From contig DMTG01000170.1 in assembly GCA_003477345.1 (NCBI GenBank), forward strand, positions 1 through 5,418: a stretch of 5,418 bases of DNA, written 5' to 3'. Source of the stretch: Succinivibrionaceae bacterium (GTDB lineage: Bacteria > Pseudomonadota > Gammaproteobacteria > Enterobacterales > Succinivibrionaceae). The position numbers were made by a program, and so were the translations under genes. The notes beneath the pieces were generated by a model. The model made no database searches. It saw only the letters and a program-made list of their open reading frames with translations, and had not been told where the DNA came from. The stretch's first letter is position 1. Every line of letters starts with the position of its first letter. Below, piece after piece: positions 1-5,418 of this stretch.

Positions 1-1044
1 GGTGTTGCCGGCATCGCTGACATATCTAAATTAGGTCGCGTAGCAGTAAAAACTCTTTTACTGTACGCAATTACCTGCGCTATTGCAGTAACCGTCGGTC
101 TGATTGTTGCCGGTGTAATTCAGCCAGGCATCGATCTGAACCTGACTACAGAAAACCTTTCCGTCAAGGAAGTTCAGGCCCCAGCCTTAAAGGATACTCT
201 GCTTAACATCGTGCCTATCAATCCGTTCGAAGCCATGAGCAAAGGTCAGATGCTGCCTATTATCTTCTTTGCAATCTTCTTCGGCTTCATTCTTTCTTCC
301 TTAGGCGAGAAAGGCAAAAGCCTTCTGAACCTGTTTGACGAACTCAGCCAGGTAATGATCAAAATGACCAATGCTGTCATGTACTATGCTCCAGTTGGTG
401 TTTTTGCTCTGATTTCCTACACTGTAAGCAAACACGGTCTATCAGTTCTGCTGCCGCTGCTGAAGCTGGTTATGTGCTCCCTGATTGCAACCACTCTGTT
501 CTTTATTCCGGTCTATCTGCCTACCATTAAGCTTTACGTAGGCATACCTCTGAAGAAATTCTTCAAAGACATTGCAGAGCCATGGATTATTGCCTTTACC
601 ACCTGCTCATCAGCTGCCGCTCTGGCCTCCAACCTGATTGCTACTCAGAAACTGGGTGCCACCAAGGCAATCGCAGCTTTCTCAATTCCGCTGGGCAACA
701 CCATCAACATGAACGGAACTTCCATTTATATGGGTGTATGCGCCGTATTCGCAGCAGAAATCTACGGTATTGATTTAAGCTTCATGGATCAGATCATCAT
801 CGTTCTGATGGGAGTTATTTCCGCCGTCGGCACCGCCGGTGTTCCAAGCGCCGGTCTTATCATGATGAGTATCGTATTCGCTCAGGTTGGCATTCCATTA
901 GAGGCAATTGCTCTGATTGCCAGCGTTGATCGTCTGCTCGACATGATTCGTACCTCTGCCAACGTTATCGGTGATGCATTCACTGCCGTATGCGTAACCA
1001 AGATGGAAGGCGAATTAAACTCAGAGAAGTTCGAAGAAGAATAA
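1..1044 (+). CDS. dicarboxylate/amino acid:cation symporter (glutamate/aspartate type), 5' end cut by window edge
   Basis: Inner-membrane transporter of the DAACS/SLC1 family, which carries acidic amino acids or dicarboxylates with Na+ or H+. The frame is open from base 1, so the GTG at 211 is internal and not a start. The 347 residues visible correspond to about residue 68 onward of archaeal GltPh, so TM1 and TM2 are missing. Visible family signatures are the HP1 loop TTCSSAAAL (around 598-624), the TM7 motif NTINMNGTSIY (around 700-732), the HP2 motif GTAGVPSAG (around 829-855) and the TM8 motif DRLLDMIRTSANVIGD (around 928-975). In TM8 the residues equivalent to GltPh D390, D394, R397, T398, N401 and D405 are all kept. 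D394 and R397 bind the substrate amino group and side-chain carboxylate, favouring aspartate/glutamate over plain dicarboxylates such as those of DctA. Oddities are NMNGT instead of the usual NMDGT, and no arginine at the HP1 position. A strong terminator follows. The family call is secure; the exact substrate and coupling ion are inferred. Confidence 0.95.
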   Translation, partial: GVAGIADISKLGRVAVKTLLLYAITCAIAVTVGLIVAGVIQPGIDLNLTTENLSVKEVQAPALKDTLLNIVPINPFEAMSKGQMLPIIFFAIFFGFILSSLGEKGKSLLNLFDELSQVMIKMTNAVMYYAPVGVFALISYTVSKHGLSVLLPLLKLVMCSLIATTLFFIPVYLPTIKLYVGIPLKKFFKDIAEPWIIAFTTCSSAAALASNLIATQKLGATKAIAAFSIPLGNTINMNGTSIYMGVCAVFAAEIYGIDLSFMDQIIIVLMGVISAVGTAGVPSAGLIMMSIVFAQVGIPLEAIALIASVDRLLDMIRTSANVIGDAFTAVCVTKMEGELNSEKFEEE

Positions 1045-1067
1045 TTATCTGAAATAAAACAGCATTT

Positions 1068-1093
1068 AAGCCGGCTTTTTTAGCCGGCTTTTT
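1068..1093 (+). terminator. Rho-independent terminator of the symporter gene
   Basis: A perfect 9-bp inverted repeat, AAGCCGGCT (1068-1076) and AGCCGGCTT (1082-1090), encloses a 5-base T loop. The right arm runs into a T tract ending at 1093. It begins 24 bases after the symporter stop codon, so it very probably ends that transcript and separates it from the downstream gene. Confidence 0.92.
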
Positions 1094-1152
1094 ATTACCT
1101 GTAGAATGCCAGGCTGACACTTCCTGCGTCCTAATTTTGCAGAAATTAAATT

Positions 1153-1174
1153 CTTTTTAAGACAGATCACAAAA
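1153..1174 (+). promoter_or_regulatory. possible CRP/FNR-family binding site
   Basis: The right half AGATCACA (1164-1171) is a perfect match to the CRP half-site. The left half, TTTAA at 1156-1160, matches TGTGA in only 3 of 5 positions. The two halves have the standard 6-base spacing. The centre (about 1163.5) lies about 62 bases upstream of the predicted transcription start near 1226, close to the class I activator position (-61.5). Known: CRP sites are often degenerate in one half. Inferred: catabolite or cAMP control of the large gene. One half is weak, so this could be chance in AT-rich DNA. Confidence 0.3.
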
Positions 1175-1190
1175 TCTTTTTTACATCCTT

Positions 1191-1219
1191 TTGATATTTA
1201 AAAGAAATAGTTATAAAAT
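1191..1219 (+). promoter_or_regulatory. sigma-70 type promoter for the large TerB-C-like gene
   Basis: The -35 box TTGATA (1191-1196) matches TTGACA in 5 of 6 positions, and the -10 box TAAAAT (1214-1219) matches TATAAT in 5 of 6. The spacer is the optimal 17 bases. Transcription would start near G1226, leaving a leader of about 27 bases. An alternative -10, TATAAA at 1212-1217, would give a poorer 15-base spacer. The promoter lies downstream of the symporter terminator, so the next gene is probably transcribed independently. Confidence 0.65.
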
Positions 1220-1243
1220 AAAAAGGTTTAATATTTTTCTAAC

Positions 1244-1247
1244 GGAA
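1244..1247 (+). promoter_or_regulatory. weak ribosome binding site for the 1253 start
   Basis: Only a GGAA core is present, 5 bases before the ATG, inside an A/T-rich leader. An in-frame TAA at 1229-1231 rules out any start further upstream. The next in-frame ATG is codon 26 (1328). The ATG at 1253 is therefore the best start despite the modest Shine-Dalgarno match, which suggests limited translation. Confidence 0.45.
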
Positions 1248-1252
1248 ATTTA

Positions 1253-4200
1253 ATGGCTGCCAGCATCCGAGACGCATCTTTTTACTTAAAACGAATTAAA
1301 GATCTGCCTTCTGCCCTGAAAGAAAACATGTGCAAACTCTCAGCAGAAGTATCCTCTCATCGTATGGTAATAACCAGCATACAGGGGATCAGTGAAAGAC
1401 TGAAACTTGAATACACAAGAGAAAGCTTTTCAAAAGACTGCCTTAAAAACTATGCAACAATCAAGCAGTTTCTTGAAAACTTCAATCTTGATCTCGTACC
1501 CTGCTCTATTCCTGTAGATCTTGATTTCTCCTCAGACATCTTCGTTACCTTAAAAGCCAATCTTGCTAATGATGAAGACGTCTCTGCTGTACAGGGCATT
1601 TTAGAAAGCGGCAGAGCCCCGCAGCAGAAGGATATGATTCATATCTCGCGCATGAATAACAAAATGGCCAATTACAATATCATGCTCCGTGTTTTCGAGT
1701 CTATGTTTGTAATCAGCCCCGGCGCGCTGTCTTCACTGCAGAAGCAGTGCATAAACAATATGCTCAATGAATTAGTCCTGCCTATTGAAGGATTAAACTA
1801 TTTAAGACAGTGCTTTACCTTTGCCGGCACTTACAGAAACTACCGCTGCGATTTCAGCAACCCGAAATACTGCTACAAGCGACTGGATGCAGAGCAGCAG
1901 ACCCGTGTCAACTACTATCTGGCACTCATTGCTTCGAGCACCAATTACTATCAGCCTTTTAACAGCTCCTATCCCTTCATTCAGGAACTAAACCGCTTCT
2001 TCATCAAAATCGCCCATAGAAAACCTGAAAACAAGACCACCGAAGAAATCCTGCAGGAGCAGGAAAAGTATCTGATGGCCAACGTAAAAAACATTTCTGC
2101 AGGTAAAGAAAGAAGAGGCTTCTTACTGCTCGAAAAGTCAATCAATACCGATCTCAGATCCTACCTTAGCGCCTTGCATGACTACAAAAAGCCTGACAAA
2201 CACGTTAAAGTTCAGGAAATCGCAAACGTCCTGAAAAATCGCCTTAAACTTGCAGAAAACCTTAAATATGAATCGCTTAAAAGCAATCTGCTGTCCATAA
2301 CCCAGAGCGGTATTGCCGCCATTCCGGATCCAGAAAAAATACAGTTCAAACTGTTCGGACAGGACTCAGAATTCAGAGAAGACTCTTTTGTTTTTGCAAC
2401 CTCTGATCCGATTATGCAGCGCGCCTACCCCTTCATGCTGTTTCTAGAGGAAGACTCTCAGTCAGTAGAAGATGCCTTAAAAAACGAGGGGCACAACGCA
2501 CAGATTCGTAATGTCCTGCTTAAAAAACCTCAGCTGGACGAAGAAAGACAGGAAATTCTGGCCTGGTCGTGCTTTTTTGCGCTGATTATCTGGCCTCTTT
2601 ATAAAAAGATATCCGGTATAGAGCAGGAGCGCTGCCTAAAAGAGCTGGATCTGCTTATAAAACTTACAGACAGTAAAGATCTTACCTACGTAAAAGCCTC
2701 CTGCTTTACGCTCCACGAAATCAGCAGCCTGCATAAAATAGATGACAGTATCAGACTGTGCCTGTTCAATCATCCTAACCTGCTGTCTGCGGCTCTGTGT
2801 CAGATTCTGCAGAGATCCGGCAGCACGCCGATTTCCTGGGATGATGCCGCCAAAGAACTGCTCTTTTTATATGTGGTCAGGGCCTTTGCCGAAAACAGCG
2901 CCAAAAATTATGCTGAGGAACTGAAGAACCCTAATTCAGCCAAAGCCATAAACTACGCCATAGAACTGCTTAAAGAAGAATTTGAAAGCCATTCCTCTCT
3001 GTTTGAAAATCTTGTAGTTCCGGTAAATCACGATCTCAGCAGTTCTCTTCTTTACAGCGATAATTCAAATTTCATTAAAGCCGTAACTACGCACTGCTTC
3101 ATAAAACCTGCATTTTCCGCTTTTCTGAATCCGGTTCAGTTTATCTCGGTTTCGAAACTCTCTTATGAACCTAAAAAATTCAGTCATCAGAATAAAGAAT
3201 TTGCTGTGCTGTATAAAAATCAGGATGTTTTAGCCTATCTTTCTGAGCTGAAAGAAGATGAGCATCCTGTCATGGAAAAGATACTGACGCAGAAACTCTC
3301 AGGACTCGAAGCGCAGCTGATAAAAAGAAAGCTTAGAAATCTCAACTTCAGCAGCTATTCAGAGCTCTACAAGGTATTTGAGATTAATAAAACCAGTCAC
3401 GCCGATAAATGCATAGAGCTGGCACTCTTAAACTGTCGACTATCCGTAATTCCTATGGATGCCACCCTGCCGGATGAAGCCCGCTTAATGCTGAAAAGGC
3501 ACAGTATTGTCGATATCAATATAGACAGACAGCAGCTGACAGAAAGTCTGCTCGATCAGCTCGGAGCAGCTCAGCTCACCGTAATGGTAGTGCAGTCAAT
3601 AGCGCCTCAGCTCGATTTTTCCGTCAAGCTTGCCTCCTACATGGATCTTAGCCCGGAGCAGCACGTATTTGTGCTTTCCTACCTTAGAAATCTGCACTAC
3701 GCTGTCGCAGGCCAGTGCAATTTCAGCAGCCGCTTCTATATGTCCCTGTACGCCTACTACCATATGCGTGCAGGCTACAGACTGTTTGAAAATTACTTAA
3801 AGAAGCTGGCCAGAGACACCATCAAGACTACCAGCTACAGCCCTTTTGTTCTGTCACGCTTCAAGAATCTGTTTGAGATGCTGCACATCAGAGTAGATGA
3901 ACTGACAGTCAAACAGAATGTGGAGACCAAACACAAGCGCAGCAGTTTTGTAAATCTCGATCAGGATCTTATAAAATCCAAGCTTGATGAAAGCCGAGAG
4001 CTGCAGGACACTATTGCTCTTATAAAAGAAGAGGAAGAAGCACAGGCCAAGGTACAGGTGCCAGCTGCCGAAATAACAGATGTCAAAACTTCTGCAAATA
4101 AAACCAATGCTGCAGCTGCCCAGGTTTTGCCTGATACAGATGAGAACAAATCAGGCAGTAAAGAGCCCGATAAGAAGCCGTCAGGTAATGACAATGTCAG

Positions 4201-4426
4201 CGCGCTTATCAGAGATCTGTATACAGCCCATCAGGACTTTATGTCTCTGGATGAATTTTCAGGACTGTGCATGCGCTACCGCTTTATGTCCGCAGATGCC
4301 GCCGTGGAAGAAATCAATGAAATCAGCTTTGAAAACTACGATGAAGGTGTATTTGAAGCGGTTCCAGAAGAAGGAGTCATCTATATTACGCTGGACATTC
4401 TCGAAAAAATGGCAGCCAAGAATTAG
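1253..4426 (+). CDS. large soluble protein with divergent TerB-like and TerB-C-like C-terminal domains
   Basis: A complete 1057-residue gene with its own promoter. There is no signal peptide and no membrane segment, so it is probably cytoplasmic; composition suggests a mostly helical protein. Residues 1 to about 760 match no family I recognise. Residues about 760-885 resemble the helical region before TerB-C in TerB-N/TerB/TerB-C proteins: the pattern DLSPEQHVFVLSYLRNL (798-814), then LARDTIKTTSYSPF (852-865) where typical members have an ADG-and-acidic loop, then RFKNLFEMLHIRVDEL (869-884) resembling the family's L..LY..LGLD helix. Residues 897-929 fit the opening of TerB-C (FVNLDQDLIKSKLDES, 899-914, then an acidic helix). 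A charged Ala/Lys/Ser/Pro linker (about 930-980) follows. The end (981-1057) carries AVEEINEISFENYDEGVFE (1017-1035), like the INE...FDE signature of TerB-C. Known: these domains are predicted metal-binding or scaffold modules of Ter-linked stress systems. Role inferred only; the assignment is from pattern memory. The TerB part looks degenerate. Flanking genes give no functional clue. Confidence 0.6.
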   Translation: MAASIRDASFYLKRIKDLPSALKENMCKLSAEVSSHRMVITSIQGISERLKLEYTRESFSKDCLKNYATIKQFLENFNLDLVPCSIPVDLDFSSDIFVTLKANLANDEDVSAVQGILESGRAPQQKDMIHISRMNNKMANYNIMLRVFESMFVISPGALSSLQKQCINNMLNELVLPIEGLNYLRQCFTFAGTYRNYRCDFSNPKYCYKRLDAEQQTRVNYYLALIASSTNYYQPFNSSYPFIQELNRFFIKIAHRKPENKTTEEILQEQEKYLMANVKNISAGKERRGFLLLEKSINTDLRSYLSALHDYKKPDKHVKVQEIANVLKNRLKLAENLKYESLKSNLLSITQSGIAAIPDPEKIQFKLFGQDSEFREDSFVFATSDPIMQRAYPFMLFLEEDSQSVEDALKNEGHNAQIRNVLLKKPQLDEERQEILAWSCFFALIIWPLYKKISGIEQERCLKELDLLIKLTDSKDLTYVKASCFTLHEISSLHKIDDSIRLCLFNHPNLLSAALCQILQRSGSTPISWDDAAKELLFLYVVRAFAENSAKNYAEELKNPNSAKAINYAIELLKEEFESHSSLFENLVVPVNHDLSSSLLYSDNSNFIKAVTTHCFIKPAFSAFLNPVQFISVSKLSYEPKKFSHQNKEFAVLYKNQDVLAYLSELKEDEHPVMEKILTQKLSGLEAQLIKRKLRNLNFSSYSELYKVFEINKTSHADKCIELALLNCRLSVIPMDATLPDEARLMLKRHSIVDINIDRQQLTESLLDQLGAAQLTVMVVQSIAPQLDFSVKLASYMDLSPEQHVFVLSYLRNLHYAVAGQCNFSSRFYMSLYAYYHMRAGYRLFENYLKKLARDTIKTTSYSPFVLSRFKNLFEMLHIRVDELTVKQNVETKHKRSSFVNLDQDLIKSKLDESRELQDTIALIKEEEEAQAKVQVPAAEITDVKTSANKTNAAAAQVLPDTDENKSGSKEPDKKPSGNDNVSALIRDLYTAHQDFMSLDEFSGLCMRYRFMSADAAVEEINEISFENYDEGVFEAVPEEGVIYITLDILEKMAAKN
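4423..4426. other. tail-to-tail overlap of two stop codons
   Basis: The bases TTAG contain the TAG stop of the large gene on the + strand (4424-4426) and, read on the - strand, the TAA stop of xseA (4425-4423). The two convergent genes therefore share 4 bases with no spacer. No hairpin plus T tract is visible on either strand near the junction. Confidence 0.95.
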
Positions 4427-5418
4427 TTCTCTTCTGTAATTTTCAAAAGCGGATCTTCTCGTGAGATCTCTGTGATTTCAGATTCTATCCGACCGCCTTT
4501 TATCAGGGTGGTAATGTGATCGCCTACGCTTGCCTTATCTATATTCAGAGTCTGTCTGCTGCTATCCAGGGTTGCACTGTAGCCGCGGTTTAATATATAC
4601 AGAGGATTTAAAGCTTCGAGCCTGGCACTTAATGTGCCGAAGGTATTCTCTGCTTTTGACAGCTGCAGCTCCACCTGCCCTGAAGTCAGAATCTGCAGTG
4701 ACTGGTTCAGTCGGCTTTCTGTCTTGTTGAGTATTCTTTCAATCGCACTATCCAGTCTGACCTTCAGCTGCTCTACGCGCTGCTGTCCTCTCTGGACAGC
4801 AAGAACCGGGTTCTGTTCTGATAATCTGCCGGACAGAGCGGCAACTTTATTTTTCTCCGAGGAGATTTTCTGCAGTACTGATGCAAACAAAGACTGTTCT
4901 AATCTAGACAGTCTAGCAGAAAGAAGCTGCGCCTGATGCTCGGGGCTTACAGCCTTAAGCCTTGCTGAAAGCCTGTCCAGTCTTATATTTTCATTATCTA
5001 TAAAACTGCCGATGGCACTGTCTAGTCTGTTTAGATAATTGCCTAAGGCATTGTATATAGCATCTTTAGTGACCGAAGTTACTATCTCGGCTGCCGCTGT
5101 CGGAGTTGCAGCTCTTATATCCGCAGCAAAATCAGACAAGGCCACATCCGGCTCATGACCTACAGCTGAGATAATCGGGATCTCTGAGGCCGCGACTGCC
5201 CTTACCAGTGACTCATCGGAAAAAGGCAGTAAATCCTCTAAAGAACCGCCGCCACGGCCAATAATCAGCACCTGACACCTTTTTTCCTCATTTGCCTGTT
5301 TTAATGCGGCTAGCAGACTTGGAACAGCCTCTTCTCCATGAACCTTGGCGTCATAGACCACGATGTTCACGCCGTTATTGCGTCTGGCCATCGTCATCTG
5401 GATATCATGCACCACATT
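4423..5418 (-). CDS. xseA: exodeoxyribonuclease VII large subunit, N-terminus cut by window edge
   Basis: Catalytic subunit of ExoVII, a cytoplasmic complex with several XseB subunits that degrades single-stranded DNA from both ends into oligonucleotides, working in mismatch repair and damage tolerance. The frame is open to the right edge, so the GTG at 5415 is internal. The 331 residues here lack roughly the first 150, including the OB-fold DNA-binding domain. Counting from 5415, the visible catalytic residues are D4 (HDI), R54 (GRGGGSLEDL) and H87/D90 (SAVGHEPDV). Their spacing of 50, 33 and 3 matches E. coli D155, R205, H238 and D241 exactly. Residues about 115-265 form a long Leu-rich coiled-coil stalk with repeated LSARL...NP units, where XseB binds in known structures. 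The C-terminal GYSATLD (278-284) and the segment GGRIESEITEI (307-317) match the conserved end domain. By this alignment the full protein would be about 480 residues, slightly longer than the 456 of E. coli. The partner xseB is not in the window. Confidence 0.97.
   Translation of the reverse strand, partial: NVVHDIQMTMARRNNGVNIVVYDAKVHGEEAVPSLLAALKQANEEKRCQVLIIGRGGGSLEDLLPFSDESLVRAVAASEIPIISAVGHEPDVALSDFAADIRAATPTAAAEIVTSVTKDAIYNALGNYLNRLDSAIGSFIDNENIRLDRLSARLKAVSPEHQAQLLSARLSRLEQSLFASVLQKISSEKNKVAALSGRLSEQNPVLAVQRGQQRVEQLKVRLDSAIERILNKTESRLNQSLQILTSGQVELQLSKAENTFGTLSARLEALNPLYILNRGYSATLDSSRQTLNIDKASVGDHITTLIKGGRIESEITEISREDPLLKITEEN

Noticed and set aside
211..213. GTG as start of the symporter gene
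   Set aside because: The same frame stays open back to base 1 and encodes conserved symporter sequence (for example LGRVAVKTLLLYAIT), so the GTG is an internal valine codon.
1141..1158. AGAA...TTCT repeat followed by a T run as a second terminator
   Set aside because: Only 4 weak A/T-rich pairs are possible, which is not stable enough, and the strong terminator at 1068-1093 already serves this transcript.
3546..3582. Repeated CAGCTC/AGCTC words
   Set aside because: They arise from Gln-Leu and Ala-Gln-Leu codons in the large protein and are irregular in spacing, so they are not a designed repeat.
3961..4194. 77-codon open frame on the - strand
   Set aside because: It lies antisense to the low-complexity linker of the large gene; its Ser/Ala/Leu-rich composition is what such an antisense reading gives, and it matches no known family.
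4404..4419. TGG-CTG-CCA followed by six T on the - strand as a terminator for xseA
   Set aside because: The stem has only 3 pairs and a 3-base loop, inside the coding end of the opposite gene.
4080..4439. 119-codon open frame on the + strand overlapping the end of the large gene
   Set aside because: It is an out-of-frame reading of the TerB-C-coding region, rich in Met, Cys, Lys and Gln with no recognisable motif and no separate ribosome binding signal that I can see.
4453..4469. GATCT...AGATC inverted repeat downstream of the large gene
   Set aside because: A 5-pair stem with no T tract after it, inside xseA; likely chance.
4530..4936. Two overlapping + strand open frames opposite xseA
   Set aside because: They mirror the coiled-coil codons of xseA on the other strand; Ser/Cys/Leu-rich composition is typical of antisense shadows.
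5413..5415. GTG at 5415 as start of xseA
   Set aside because: The frame continues to the window edge, and the family's N-terminal OB-fold domain must lie beyond it. The catalytic HDI motif sits immediately after this codon.

Overview
The window holds three protein genes on what looks like an ordinary bacterial chromosome segment. From left to right they are the 3' part of a sodium/proton-coupled glutamate/aspartate-type symporter (+ strand, cut by the left edge), a complete gene for a large 1057-residue soluble protein (+ strand), and the 3' part of xseA, the large subunit of exodeoxyribonuclease VII (- strand, cut by the right edge). I see no rRNA, tRNA, CRISPR array, insertion sequence or attachment site.

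The organism is most likely a Gram-negative proteobacterium. XseA lines up closely with my recollection of the E. coli protein, including exact spacing of the catalytic residues, and the one clear promoter is of sigma-70 type. Moderate GC content and an AT-rich intergenic region fit a gut-type gammaproteobacterium (for example a Succinivibrionaceae-like anaerobe), but this is a guess and nothing here proves it.

Layout: the symporter ends at 1044 and is closed by a strong intrinsic terminator (1068-1093). The 208-base gap to the next gene also holds a good promoter (TTGATA, 17 bases, TAAAAT) and, upstream of it, a possible CRP-like half-palindrome. The large gene (1253-4426) is therefore probably its own transcription unit. 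It ends tail-to-tail with xseA, the two stop codons overlapping by 4 bases with no terminator between them.

The large protein is the most interesting item. Its last ~300 residues resemble a divergent TerB-like helical domain followed by a TerB-C domain, split by a charged, low-complexity linker. The first ~760 residues match nothing I can name. TerB/TerB-C proteins are thought to belong to Ter-linked stress or defence systems, but no partner gene (ATPase, helicase, TerD or similar) lies in this window. The three genes show no obvious shared pathway: a transporter and a DNA-repair nuclease subunit flank an orphan accessory-looking protein.
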